From Microbulbifer sp. SAOS-129_SWC (GTDB lineage: Bacteria > Pseudomonadota > Gammaproteobacteria > Pseudomonadales > Cellvibrionaceae), in the NCBI RefSeq assembly GCF_039696035.1, contig NZ_CP155567.1, positions 819,501-883,500 of the forward strand: DNA of 64,000 nt, given 5' to 3'. Position 1 is the stretch's first letter. Every line of letters starts with the position of its first letter. This document shows, in pieces, positions 28,716 to 37,418 of the stretch. A model generated the notes under the pieces. That model saw nothing but the letters and a program-made list of their open reading frames with translations. It was not told where the DNA came from and ran no database searches. The translations under genes and the position numbers were made by a program.

Positions 28716-29594
28716 TTACAGCAGTGCCAGCGTCGCCGCCAGCGACTCACCGATGCGCGCATTCAGTTTCAAGTCGAGCAGCTCGTCGGCGCGGGTGCGG
28801 CCCAGTGTCAGCGCCGCCATGGGTTTGCGCCACTCGCGCGCGTAACGGCAGAAACGGAAGCCGGAATACACCATCAGCGAGGAGCCGACCACCAGCAGGC
28901 CGTCGCTCGCCTGCAGCGCCTCCAGTGCTCTGTCCACCCGCTGCCGCGGCACCGTGTCCCCGAAAAACACCACATCCGGTTTCAGAATGCCGCCGCAATG
29001 CGGGCAGTCGACGATGCGGAAGCGGCTGAAGTCCACTTCCAGATCGGCGTCGCCATCCGGCGCGGTGTCGGCGCGGTATTGCCGGAAGTCCGGGTTCAGG
29101 CTGTGGCTGCGTTCGTGTACCTCGCCGCGCGCGCAGCGGAATCCGCAGTCCATGCACAGCACCTGATCGGCGCGGCCGTGCAGGTCGATCACCTGGCGGC
29201 TGCCGGCGCGCTGGTGCAGGCGGTCGACATTCTGCGTGACCAGCAGTTCGGCGTGCGTGCGCCGCTCCAGTTCCGCCAAGTGGTGGTGGGCCGGGTTGGG
29301 GCGCGAGCGCTGCATCACCGGCCAGCCGATCAGGCTGCGGCCCCAATAGCGCTGGCGGGTGTGCAGGCTCTGCATAAAGTCGCGGTGTTGTACCGGCTGT
29401 TTGCGTTTCCAGGCGCCGTTGTGATCGCGGTAGTCGGGAATGCCGGAATCGGTGCTGACGCCGGCCCCGGTCAGGAGCAGCAGGCGCGGGTGGCGCCGGA
29501 TAAACGCGGCCAGGCGGTCGGCGGCCTCTGCGGCGTCGAGTGGTGGCGGGGCTGGCGGCGTGCTGGAGTGGTTCGAAGTCATGGCGGGTAACAT
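28716..29594 (-). CDS. Sir2-family NAD-dependent protein deacylase
   Basis: The product has 292 residues from the ATG at 29594; the ATG at 29582 is an equally plausible start, as neither has a strong ribosome site. NAD-binding motifs 'LTGAGVSTDSGIPDYR', 'TQNVDRLH' and catalytic His in 'IDLHG' are intact. Four zinc cysteines occur in 'CMDCGFRC' and 'CPHCGG'. The 'KPDVVFFGD' and 'GSSLMVYSGF' segments fit the SIRT4-like class II bacterial sirtuins. It removes acyl groups from protein lysines using NAD. Confidence 0.9.
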   Translation of the reverse strand: MLPAMTSNHSSTPPAPPPLDAAEAADRLAAFIRRHPRLLLLTGAGVSTDSGIPDYRDHNGAWKRKQPVQHRDFMQSLHTRQRYWGRSLIGWPVMQRSRPNPAHHHLAELERRTHAELLVTQNVDRLHQRAGSRQVIDLHGRADQVLCMDCGFRCARGEVHERSHSLNPDFRQYRADTAPDGDADLEVDFSRFRIVDCPHCGGILKPDVVFFGDTVPRQRVDRALEALQASDGLLVVGSSLMVYSGFRFCRYAREWRKPMAALTLGRTRADELLDLKLNARIGESLAATLALL

Positions 29595-29672
29595 CTGCTC
29601 TGTTGCGACCAACCATAACCGAGCGGGCGCCGGCGTCAAATAGGCGGCGGTCTGATCAGCCCGCGCACCGGC

Positions 29673-29915
29673 TCAGAAGGCGCGCGCGGTCAGGTACAGG
29701 TGCAGCAGCCGCGACGGCGGCAGCCGGTGGGACAGGCGCTGCGCGACAAAGCCGCCGAGCACGGCCAACCCCATGACGGCGGGCAGGGGCAGCGCGCGCA
29801 ACCGCCGGGACAAATCCGTTTTCTGGCGCTGCAGCAGTGTCACGGCGCTGCGGCGCTGCAGGGTCATCTCCTCGCTGCAGCACTGAATGCGTTTATTTAA
29901 AGAGCGCAAAGACAT
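29673..29915 (-). CDS. YqjK-like small membrane protein
   Basis: The product has 80 residues from the ATG at 29915, which has GAGG 9 bases upstream and overlaps the end of the preceding gene by 23 bases. The first 45 residues are basic and helical; one short hydrophobic segment ('PAVMGLAVLGGFVAQRL') follows. Its position after yqjD- and yqjE-like genes matches E. coli yqjK, although similarity in sequence is weak. Function is unknown. Confidence 0.6.
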   Translation of the reverse strand: MSLRSLNKRIQCCSEEMTLQRRSAVTLLQRQKTDLSRRLRALPLPAVMGLAVLGGFVAQRLSHRLPPSRLLHLYLTARAF

Positions 29916-30372
29916 CGTCGAGGGCCTCTTTGGCCTGTTGCCGGGTCTGGTTGAATCCGAGCATGGCCAGCAGACGGCGCTGGTAGAGCACAATGCCCGC
30001 TACAATCAGCACCTGTGCCAGTACAAAGGCGGCAAAGGCGATATAGATCGACTGGGAAAAATGGTACACGGCCAGGCCCACGGCACCGCACAGGCTCAAT
30101 AGCAGCGCGATGGCCAGCGGGTACAGCACCAGCACCAGTAGCGCAATCCGCTTGCCGGCGGTCAGGTTGCGGTTGAGTTCCAGCCGCGCCAGTGTCTGCA
30201 GGTTGTTCACCCAGGCGGACAGCAGGGTCAGGGTGGCATCGGCCTGTGCCAGCACCGTGGCTTCAGTGTCGTCGGGGCTGTCTGTCGGCTTGGCAAAAGA
30301 ATCCCGGCTGCGCTGCTGCGCAGCCGGGTCCTCATTGTTCTGCGGTGAATCGGTTTCTTTGCGGTGTTTCAT
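29893..30372 (-). CDS. YqjE-like inner membrane protein (phage-holin-type family)
   Basis: The product has 159 residues from the ATG at 30372 (AGAAGG ribosome site). A polar N-terminal half precedes two membrane helices ('IALLVLVLYPLAIALLLSL' and 'AFAAFVLAQVLIVAGIVLY'), the arrangement of the PF07332 family. Databases often call these phage holins, but no phage gene is near and the gene sits in a yqjD-yqjE-yqjK order. It probably associates with the YqjD-like protein. Confidence 0.8.
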   Translation of the reverse strand: MKHRKETDSPQNNEDPAAQQRSRDSFAKPTDSPDDTEATVLAQADATLTLLSAWVNNLQTLARLELNRNLTAGKRIALLVLVLYPLAIALLLSLCGAVGLAVYHFSQSIYIAFAAFVLAQVLIVAGIVLYQRRLLAMLGFNQTRQQAKEALDDVFALFK

Positions 30373-30436
30373 CGGGCCTTCTTTCCGCTCGGCGGGCAAT
30401 CGGGCTGTTGCAACGCTCCACGATAAATTAGTGGCG

Positions 30437-30685
30437 CTATTTCATCAGTTTCGAGATGGCCCAGCCCACCAGGAAGGCGCCACCAACACTCATTAGCGGA
30501 TGTTTCCTGATTGAGTCCTCCGCTTTGTGCATCACGTTTTCGGCGCGCTCCTTGTTGCTGTCCACGGAGGATTTAGCGCGCGCCTTGAGATTGTCGGCGG
30601 CGTCGTGTGCCGCTTCGCCAGCCAGGTGATAAGCCTGCCTCAGCTTCTCCGGGCCGGATGAATTGGGATCTTTTGCGGTTGCCAT
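30437..30685 (-). CDS. YqjD/ElaB-type DUF883 protein
   Basis: The product has 82 residues from the ATG at 30685, which has a perfect GGAGGG ribosome site. The helical, charged N-terminal 55 residues and a C-terminal 'HPLMSVGGAFLVGWAISKLM' membrane helix are diagnostic of DUF883. In E. coli these tail-anchored proteins bind stationary-phase ribosomes at the inner membrane. It is the first gene of the yqjDEK-like trio. Confidence 0.85.
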   Translation of the reverse strand: MATAKDPNSSGPEKLRQAYHLAGEAAHDAADNLKARAKSSVDSNKERAENVMHKAEDSIRKHPLMSVGGAFLVGWAISKLMK

Positions 30686-31112
30686 AAAACCCTCCTCACA
30701 CAGGGGTTCAAGTGTCCTCCCTATGCTAGGGTCGCGGTCGGTGAAAACCACGATCACGAGCATAGAACGAGAGTGTCCAGCCATTCACTGAATTGCCGGT
30801 CGGGAGGGCGGCGGTGGGCATTGCAGACGCTCCACAGCGCAATCCCGGCAAGCGGGCAATCATTGTGCCTGCCCGTGTCGCGGCGCCCTGGCCGCGCAGG
30901 GAAGTTTGCCGCAAAGCAGGCGGACTGGGGGTGGGCCTGTAGCGGCGGCCGGTGGAAACCGCTGTCGCCGACAGAACCACAGGAAAGCTGATGGCGAATT
31001 ATTGGCGGAAATTGGCGCCAAGCCTTGCCGTTCCCGGTGCTGGCTTTTGTCACAAAAGCCTTTTAGGCTCTATCGGCGCGAAAAAATAATCGATAAACGC
31101 AAGGAGCGCCCG
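30686..31112. other. Divergent region upstream of the 944-residue gene
   Basis: No gene is seen in these 427 bases. The region contains promoters for the yqjD-like gene (minus) and the large gene (plus), and the hairpin at 31042-31064 in the leader of the latter. Confidence 0.45.
31042..31064 (+). promoter_or_regulatory. Leader palindrome with T-run before the 944-residue gene
   Basis: GGCTTTTGT (31042-31050), C, ACAAAAGCC (31052-31060) is a perfect palindrome followed by TTTT, ending 48 bases before the start codon. It could be an operator, a leader attenuator, or the terminator of an upstream short transcript. Confidence 0.55.
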
Positions 31113-33947
31113 ATGGAAATCCTCGACCGTCTCGACCTGGACGACGACACCCGCCTGCTCGAAACCATTGTCAATCTTCACCGCCACTGGCCGCAGCTGC
31201 GCGACGCCAGTGGTGTCGATTCGCCGCTGGATTACCTGGCCGCATTCGAGGACAACCCGGCGCAGCAGCGCGCGCTGCTCGAGAGCCTGGATATCGACCC
31301 CGCAGCGCTCGCGCAGCTCAGCCAGAAATTCCGCAAGGCATACAACGACACAGTGCCGCCTGAGCTGCAGAAGTTGCTGGAAAGCGTCGGCGACTTCAGC
31401 GAGCGCGAAGCGGGCAGCAATCCGGGCCTGGTGCGCTGGCAGCTGGGTGGGGATCAGCGCAAGCAAACTGGCGGCGCCGGTGACGGGAATGCCGCGTCCG
31501 CGGGTTCCGCGCAGTTCCGCCTGCGCGGCCCCGGATCCGCACAGGTGGAACTGGAGGCCGGCGACCTGGCCCCGCTGGCAGTGCACGAGCCGCTGCTGCG
31601 TATCGGCTTTGCCGGCGCGGTGAATAAAACTTCCAACGGCGCTGCCACCGGAGCAGAGATCAAGCTGGATGCCGCGGTCGATGCGCGCCTGGATTACTGG
31701 TTTGCGGCTGCGCCGGAACGCCTCTTTGCCGGCGCCGCAGCCGAAAGTCTGCGCCAGCTGCCGTCGCCGTTCGCACCGGACTCGATCAGCGAGGCCGCCG
31801 CCCGCGGCTGCCGCGGCCTGCGCCTGCAGCTGAGCGCCGCCATCGGGGCTTCGGCTGCGGTCGAGTACAGCCTGTTCGAGGGCGGCAAGCTGGTCGAGGC
31901 CACTGCCGGAATCAATGTGGACGCCAGCTACCGCGCAAAGCGCGACTTCGCCCTTCTCGTCCAGTGCGATCACGACAATCCGCAGCAGCTACTCGTCGAT
32001 ATAAAGCGCGTGCGCGGCCGCGAGATCGACAGCAGCGTCGGCCTGGGGGTACAGGTGGATATTGCCGGCGCAGCCCGGCAGCTGCGCGAGACGGTGGTGG
32101 AACCCAGGCTGGGGAAATTCGCCGATATCTATGCGGGGTTCAAACCCTATCTCCAGCCCGGCACCCTGTTGCAACAGGAGAGCAGTGCGGCCCTCGATGA
32201 CGCGGTTGAGCGCCTCAGTAGCGATGCGCAGATCCGCACGGCACTGCGTTTTGCCCTGGGTGGCAAGGCGGATACCGCGCAGTTGCAGCGCGCGCTCAGT
32301 GCGCGCCTGGTGCGCTGCCTGGACAGCAATGTGGCAGTGTACGCGCGCGCCAGCGACGCCGGGCTGGGGCACGACGTGGCCGACACCCTGGGCGGCGAGC
32401 TGTCGCTGCCGGATGCGGCGCGGGAAAAACTGGTGGCGGAAGTGCAGACACTGGTGACCGCGCTGCAGGATAAATTGACGGCGGCGGTAAAGCAGCGCGC
32501 CGACGCCGCCAGCGATACCCTGGTCACCGAACTGGGTGCGCTGAACCAGCGTGTGCGCAATGCGATGGACACCGCCGCCACTACCCTGGACAAGGCCAGC
32601 GCCGGTGTGCGCGAGGCGCTGGCACAGATCGATGCGCGCATTCACACGATCGCGCGGCAGCTCAACGCCGCCGCCGAGCGCAAGATCAAGCTGCGCATCC
32701 TGTCGACGGAAAAAAGCCTGCGCCAGCGGCAGGCGACCATGCGCCTGCGTCTCGACAGCCACAGCACGGCGGCGGCGGATTTTTACCGCACCCTAGTTGG
32801 CGGGCGCCTGGAGGCGCTGGACAGCCTGCTGACAACACCGGTAAACGGCATTGAAATCGTATCCGGCAGTGCCAGCGAGCTGTTCGGGCGCCACCACTCC
32901 GACGGTATCGAGCTGTCCCTGCTGGGGCTTTCCCTGGGCGAGTCATCCATCGTCGACAGTAGCGTGAAAATCGAAACGGACGCCGCCGGCAATGTCGCCA
33001 TACAGTCACAGCTGGCGGCGAAACGTGTGCTCGACGGTATCCATGAAACCCAGTCGATCGGGTTCCTCTCCCAGCTGAAGTTGCGCAACCTGAAACGCGG
33101 TCGCAGCCTGCCGCTGGACCTGACGGTGACCCAGGCGGACGAGCGGCTGGAACTGCAGGAACTGCAGCGCTTCCTCGACAGCCTGAGCGGTTGCGGCCTG
33201 CTGTCACCGGGAGCAGCCATCAAGGCCGTGAATGCCTATCGGCACTGGCAGTCCGCCGGCAACCGGCATATCAATGCGCGCGTCGCCGCCGTGCTGCAGA
33301 TCGATGGCGACTATGTGCAGAAACTGATGGACTATGCCGCCGACAGCAACAGTGCCGACGGCCAGAAAGCCATGATCGCCGATGTGCTGGACGCGCTGGA
33401 TGAATACGGCGTGATCGGGAGCGCGACAGTCGCCAGGGCCTGTAACGAGGTGCGCCAGATTTCCCGGCATTACCGCACGTTGACCAGTCCCGTGGACCTG
33501 TTTGCGGCGTTCAATGTGCGTATGGATTCGCGCGATCGGCCACTGGCGGGGCGCAAGGCATTCTTTGCCGAGGCGTTTGCCAATAGCGGTGATTACCCGT
33601 CCAATCGCGCCACGGCGAGCCGCAAGCTGTTGCAGGCCCGGGAAGTTCACCTGTTCGCCAAGAGCTGGGTGGTGCTGATGCGCAAGCTACAGCAGATCTA
33701 CACCATGGATAGCGCTGCGGCGAGCGCGGCATCGCTGGAAGCCGACAATGAACTCATGGCTTTCTGCCTGTACCGCTGGCTGAAAGTGAAACGCTTTTTT
33801 CTCACCCTGCCGGGCGACCAGGTCTCCACCACTGCCCGCGCATTCATCGGCCTGTTGTCGCGGGCGGCGGGCTTGCCGGCGGAATACCCGCTGGCGGTCA
33901 GCATGGAACTGGTCGGTGAGGACAGCGAGCCGCTGTTGTTCTGGTAA
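31113..33947 (+). CDS. 944-residue protein of unknown family
   Basis: The start at 31113 is clear: AAGGAG lies six bases before ATG. There is no signal peptide or membrane segment, so the protein is probably cytoplasmic. Residues 1-110 are helical and acidic; about 110-380 look beta-rich ('SAQFRLRGPGSAQVELEAGD', 'VEYSLFEGGKLVEATAGINVDA'). About 430-640 are long helices rich in Ala, Gln and Arg with coiled-coil character ('VREALAQIDARIHTIARQLN'); the rest is mixed. No catalytic motif was recognised. It is convergent with a class 3 lipase gene and expressed alone. Low-complexity composition (Ala, Leu, Arg) matches the genome, so there is no sign of recent transfer. Confidence 0.8.
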   Translation: MEILDRLDLDDDTRLLETIVNLHRHWPQLRDASGVDSPLDYLAAFEDNPAQQRALLESLDIDPAALAQLSQKFRKAYNDTVPPELQKLLESVGDFSEREAGSNPGLVRWQLGGDQRKQTGGAGDGNAASAGSAQFRLRGPGSAQVELEAGDLAPLAVHEPLLRIGFAGAVNKTSNGAATGAEIKLDAAVDARLDYWFAAAPERLFAGAAAESLRQLPSPFAPDSISEAAARGCRGLRLQLSAAIGASAAVEYSLFEGGKLVEATAGINVDASYRAKRDFALLVQCDHDNPQQLLVDIKRVRGREIDSSVGLGVQVDIAGAARQLRETVVEPRLGKFADIYAGFKPYLQPGTLLQQESSAALDDAVERLSSDAQIRTALRFALGGKADTAQLQRALSARLVRCLDSNVAVYARASDAGLGHDVADTLGGELSLPDAAREKLVAEVQTLVTALQDKLTAAVKQRADAASDTLVTELGALNQRVRNAMDTAATTLDKASAGVREALAQIDARIHTIARQLNAAAERKIKLRILSTEKSLRQRQATMRLRLDSHSTAAADFYRTLVGGRLEALDSLLTTPVNGIEIVSGSASELFGRHHSDGIELSLLGLSLGESSIVDSSVKIETDAAGNVAIQSQLAAKRVLDGIHETQSIGFLSQLKLRNLKRGRSLPLDLTVTQADERLELQELQRFLDSLSGCGLLSPGAAIKAVNAYRHWQSAGNRHINARVAAVLQIDGDYVQKLMDYAADSNSADGQKAMIADVLDALDEYGVIGSATVARACNEVRQISRHYRTLTSPVDLFAAFNVRMDSRDRPLAGRKAFFAEAFANSGDYPSNRATASRKLLQAREVHLFAKSWVVLMRKLQQIYTMDSAAASAASLEADNELMAFCLYRWLKVKRFFLTLPGDQVSTTARAFIGLLSRAAGLPAEYPLAVSMELVGEDSEPLLFW

Positions 33948-33952
33948 GGGGG

Positions 33953-33986
33953 AAGACGCTGCGGCGACGGGGCGCAGCAGCGTCTT
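33953..33986. terminator. Hairpin between convergent genes
   Basis: AAGACGCTGC (33953-33962) pairs with GCAGCGTCTT (33977-33986) around a 14-base loop; AA and TT close the stem. It is located between the 944-residue gene and the lipase gene. Confidence 0.55.
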
Positions 33987-33992
33987 TGCCAA

Positions 33993-35267
33993 TCAGGGTT
34001 CGCTGCCCTCGGTCTCCACGCGGGGTGTAGCCGTCGCCGTTTCCGCGGCGGCCTTTTGCGGTGCCTTTTGGCTGCGGCTGACACTTTTCTTGGCCGCAGC
34101 AGGCTTGCCGGTTGCCGCAGTGGTTTTCTTCGCCGCCGCCTTGCGCCGCGGTTTCCGTTGCGGCTGTGCCGGTTCCGATGTTGCCTGCGTGGGGGCAGCC
34201 ATCGTGTCGAGTTTGTCCAGGTTGCGCCGCAGCATATAGGCTTTGAGCATGTCGCTGTACAGCTTGATCGAGTGGAAGCCGGCGATGGCCTTGAGGCTCG
34301 GCAGGCAGCTCAGCCACACTTTCCAGATACTGAACAGACGCATAAACACATTCGGCGATTTGAACAGGTGCATCTTGCGATAGCCGATGCCGTTCGCATC
34401 CTGTTCGTCGGCGGCGTGCTTGATGAAAATCCGGAAACCGGCGTGGTAGTAGCCGAGCAGGTGCTTGCGCAACCAGTTGGCCAGCCAGCGGGTGCCGTTG
34501 AATGGCAGGAAGCACAGCAGCCCCAGCAATCCGCCCAGGCCGTAGCCGAACGGCACCATCGGCACCGGATCGCCGCCGATTTCCAGCCGGTAGATGGGCG
34601 TCTTGATATTGCGGAAGTAGGCGTGGTCGGCCGTGCGCGGGGCGCCGTAAGTGTAGGTGGCACCCTCGCCATCCGGGTTCAGTTTGCGCGTGCAGATCAG
34701 GGCCAGGGCGCCACCGAGACTGTGGCCGAAGGTATACAGCGGCAGGTGGCTATGCTCGGCCATATCGCGGCGGATTGCCTGCTCGATATTTTCAAACGCC
34801 TGCAGAAAGCCGCGGTGTACGCGGCCGTCGCTGCTCGGCGGTGTCAGTTCCGCCTTCAGGTCGGTGGCAAAATCCGCGAGCTTCATTTCGGTACCGCGAA
34901 ATACCAGTACCAGGATGGTGCGGCCCCTTTTGTCGGCGAGTTTGGCCAGTAGCGCCTGGGTCTCTTCAGTATCGTAAAACTGCAGCGGCTCGAATTGGTG
35001 TTCGCTGAGGATATTGCGAATATCGTCGTCGGCCAGCTGTTTGCCACTGAGCAGCTGTGCACTCCACTCGGTGAGCACCCGGGCGCGTTCGGCGTCGCTG
35101 TCGGCACTGCCGAGTTTCTTCAGGACTTCACTCAATTGCCGCTGTGGGGAAAAGGGCTCGTAAACCAGACGCGACAGCTCCGCGCCGATATAGGCCATGC
35201 GGTCGCTGTAGGCGGCGCGACCGACGGGGAGGCCGGGTAGACGTTCCATTCCTGCGAAGTAAGACAT
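33993..35267 (-). CDS. Class 3 lipase-like alpha/beta hydrolase with basic tail
   Basis: The product has 424 residues, start ATG 35267 with AGGGAA upstream. The nucleophile elbow 'TFGHSLGGALALIC' and 'LVLVFRGTE' identify the lipase (class 3) fold; 'GGDPVPMVPFG' carries the probable catalytic Asp. A hydrophobic 'GLGGLLGLLCFLPF' may contact membranes. The last 70 residues are Lys/Ala/Thr/Pro-rich like a histone-H1-type tail ('RRKAAAKKTTAATGKPAAAKK'), unusual for a lipase. No signal peptide is present, so it is probably an intracellular or membrane-surface lipid hydrolase. Confidence 0.85.
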   Translation of the reverse strand: MSYFAGMERLPGLPVGRAAYSDRMAYIGAELSRLVYEPFSPQRQLSEVLKKLGSADSDAERARVLTEWSAQLLSGKQLADDDIRNILSEHQFEPLQFYDTEETQALLAKLADKRGRTILVLVFRGTEMKLADFATDLKAELTPPSSDGRVHRGFLQAFENIEQAIRRDMAEHSHLPLYTFGHSLGGALALICTRKLNPDGEGATYTYGAPRTADHAYFRNIKTPIYRLEIGGDPVPMVPFGYGLGGLLGLLCFLPFNGTRWLANWLRKHLLGYYHAGFRIFIKHAADEQDANGIGYRKMHLFKSPNVFMRLFSIWKVWLSCLPSLKAIAGFHSIKLYSDMLKAYMLRRNLDKLDTMAAPTQATSEPAQPQRKPRRKAAAKKTTAATGKPAAAKKSVSRSQKAPQKAAAETATATPRVETEGSEP

Positions 35268-35467
35268 TTTATTATTTCCCTCAGCTCGTGCCCGCCATGC
35301 GGGCCGGTAGTCGGACTCGCCCGGTACCTCTGGGGAGATGGCGTCACCAGTTTACCCCTACACGATACGCGCGGGACAGTCGCGCAAGCCAATGCTGCGC
35401 CATAGTGGGGGCGGGCAGCCGATTTGGCTATAACACCGGGTGGCGATAATCACCGCGGTGGCAACCC

Positions 35468-36319
35468 ATGCACAGCGCCCAGTTCCACATCAGAAATATG
35501 CGGCTCGATGAGCTGGATGTCGCGCTGCGCTGGGCGGAGCGCGAGGGTTGGGATCCGGGGCTGGAGGACGCGCGCTGTTTCTATGCCGCCGACCCCCAGG
35601 GGTTTTTTATCGGCCTGTGCGATACTGAGCCGGTGGCCTGTGTGTCGGCGGTGCGCTATGGGGCGGAGTTCGGCTTTATGGGGTTTTACATCGTCGCGCC
35701 GCAATTCCGCGGCCGTGGCTACGGCGGCAAACTGGCACAGGCCGGTTTACAGCACCTGGCGGGCTGCACGATCGGGCTGGATGGTGTGGTGGCGCAACAG
35801 GAAAACTATCGCAGCGCCGGCTTCCAATGGGCCTACCGCAATATCCGCTACCGCGGTACCGCCATACTCACCGAAGGCGGTAACGGCGGCATACTGCCGC
35901 TGACACAGGTTCCATTTGCGCTGCTCAAAGCCTACGACCGATTGCTGTTTCCGGCACCGCGCGACGCCTTTCTGCGCGCGTGGATCAACCAGTCCGCGGC
36001 CACGGCCCTGGGCGCAATGGTGGGGGAGAACCTGCTCGGTTACGGCGTGATTCGCCAGTGTTGTGAGGGCTATAAAATCGGCCCGCTGTTTGCCGATACT
36101 GCGGTAGTGGCGGAGCAGCTGCTGCGTGCGCTGACGGCTGCCGTTCCCGCGGGCAGTCATTTTTACCTGGATATTCCCGAGCCGAATGCCGACGCCTGCG
36201 CACTGGTACAGCGTCACGGGATGGAGAAAGTCTTCGAGACGGCGCGCATGTATCTGGGGGAGGCGCCGCAACTGCCACTGCAGCGGCTGTACGGCGTGAC
36301 CAGTTTCGAACTCGGCTGA
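35468..36319 (+). CDS. GNAT acetyltransferase with YitH/HolE-type C-terminal domain
   Basis: The product has 283 residues. The acetyl-CoA loop 'VAPQFRGRGYGGKL' (about residues 78-91) marks the GNAT domain in the first 140 residues. The second half, with 'GYGVIRQCCEGYKIGPLFAD', is the conserved C-terminal domain of YitH-type GNAT proteins. The substrate is unknown. The gene is monocistronic, divergent from the lipase and convergent with the dehydrogenase gene. Confidence 0.88.
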   Translation: MHSAQFHIRNMRLDELDVALRWAEREGWDPGLEDARCFYAADPQGFFIGLCDTEPVACVSAVRYGAEFGFMGFYIVAPQFRGRGYGGKLAQAGLQHLAGCTIGLDGVVAQQENYRSAGFQWAYRNIRYRGTAILTEGGNGGILPLTQVPFALLKAYDRLLFPAPRDAFLRAWINQSAATALGAMVGENLLGYGVIRQCCEGYKIGPLFADTAVVAEQLLRALTAAVPAGSHFYLDIPEPNADACALVQRHGMEKVFETARMYLGEAPQLPLQRLYGVTSFELG

Positions 36320-36332
36320 CGCTGATCGGGCG

Positions 36333-37268
36333 TCAGAGTGACGCGCGCCAGTCGCGGATATTTTTTACCACACCGTCGAGCAGCCGCTGGCGACTCTCGC
36401 GGCTGATCCAGGCGTTGTGCGGGGTGATGATCAGGTTGGGGATATCGGTAGCCAGCAGCGGGTGATCCGCCGGCGGCGGTTCGACGCTCAGCACATCCAG
36501 CGCGGCGCCGGCGATGTCGCCGCTTTTCAGCGCCGAGGCCAGTGCGGCTTCGTCTACCAGGCCGCCGCGGGCGGTATTGATCAGCAAGGCACCGGGTTGC
36601 ATGGCGGTGAGAAAAGCGCCGTCGACCAGTTTGTCGGTTTCTTCTGTCAGCGGGCAGTGCAGGCTGATCACATCGGCTTGTGCCAGCAGTTGCGACAGCG
36701 GCGTGCGGCCGGCTTTGTGCGCACCGCTGAAAGATTCCGCCACCAGGACGCGCATGCCGAACGCTTCGGCGAGGTGCGCGACTTTCTGCCCCAGGTCGCC
36801 ATAGCCGATGATGCCGAGAGTTTTGCCGTCCAGTTCCATTACCGGGTAGTCCAGCCGGCAGAATACCGGCGACTGGCTCCAGCGGCCCTGTTTTACATCT
36901 TCCGCATAGCGATTCCAATGCGTGGCCAGGGCCAAGAGCAGGGCGATGGTGTGCTGGGCCAGAGACATGCCGGTATAGCCGGCGACGTTTTTGACCGGGA
37001 TGTTTTTCGCTGCGGCGGCGTCCAGGTCGATATTGTTGGTGCCGGTGGCGCACACACAGATGAGTTTCAGCTTGGGGGCGCTTTCGATCAGCGCTCGATC
37101 GAGCACGACTTTATTGGTAATCACCACGTCGGCGTCGGCGATGCGCGCGGCGGTCTGTTCCGGTGTGGTGGTGTCGTAGAAGTCCCAGTGGGCAAGTGTC
37201 TGATCGAGGGCGGAGGTGTCGAGCTCCTCCAGCTTCATGGTCAGGGTGTCGAGAAAAACGCCGCGCAT
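36333..37268 (-). CDS. D-2-hydroxyacid dehydrogenase (HprA-type glycerate dehydrogenase/hydroxypyruvate reductase)
   Basis: The product has 311 residues from the ATG at 37268 (AAGGAA upstream). The Rossmann motif 'GIIGYGDLGQKVA', catalytic Arg in 'INTARGGLVDE' and the catalytic His in 'ITPHNAW' are intact. The N-terminal 'VFLDTLTMKLEELD' and 'ATGTNNIDLDAA' match the HprA branch, which reduces hydroxypyruvate to glycerate with NAD(P)H. It is downstream of metG on the same strand, separated by the hairpin element at 37308-37383. Confidence 0.9.
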   Translation of the reverse strand: MRGVFLDTLTMKLEELDTSALDQTLAHWDFYDTTTPEQTAARIADADVVITNKVVLDRALIESAPKLKLICVCATGTNNIDLDAAAAKNIPVKNVAGYTGMSLAQHTIALLLALATHWNRYAEDVKQGRWSQSPVFCRLDYPVMELDGKTLGIIGYGDLGQKVAHLAEAFGMRVLVAESFSGAHKAGRTPLSQLLAQADVISLHCPLTEETDKLVDGAFLTAMQPGALLINTARGGLVDEAALASALKSGDIAGAALDVLSVEPPPADHPLLATDIPNLIITPHNAWISRESRQRLLDGVVKNIRDWRASL

Positions 37269-37307
37269 TTGGGGTTCCTTTTCGGTGCCTGTCTGCGGGT
37301 TTTGGGC

Positions 37308-37383
37308 GGCGCCGCGGCCAGGAACCACTTGTTCAACAGCCTGATCGGCAAATGTTTCTCAAGTGGTTCCCGGCCACGGCGCC
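37308..37383 (-). repeat. Long inverted repeat / hairpin element between metG and the dehydrogenase gene
   Basis: Arms 37308-37331 and 37360-37383 are each 24 bases with 22 complementary positions and a 28-base loop. On the minus-strand RNA the two imperfect positions become G-U wobble pairs, so the stem is fully paired in that transcript. The loop can extend the stem (AACA/TGTT and GCC/GGC). There is no T-run, so it is not a standard terminator; a REP/MITE-like repeat or a structured RNA are the options. Confidence 0.8.
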
Positions 37384-37418
37384 TTAGCGTTGGGGCCCAG
37401 TATTCTTTATGAGCCGCG

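Noticed and set aside
29893..30372. Prophage holin
   Set aside because: The family is shared with phage-type holins, but the order yqjD-yqjE-yqjK and lack of any phage gene point to the YqjE-type protein.
36417..37412. 331-codon frame opposite the D-2-hydroxyacid dehydrogenase
   Set aside because: Same mirror effect; the dehydrogenase motifs on the minus strand are complete.
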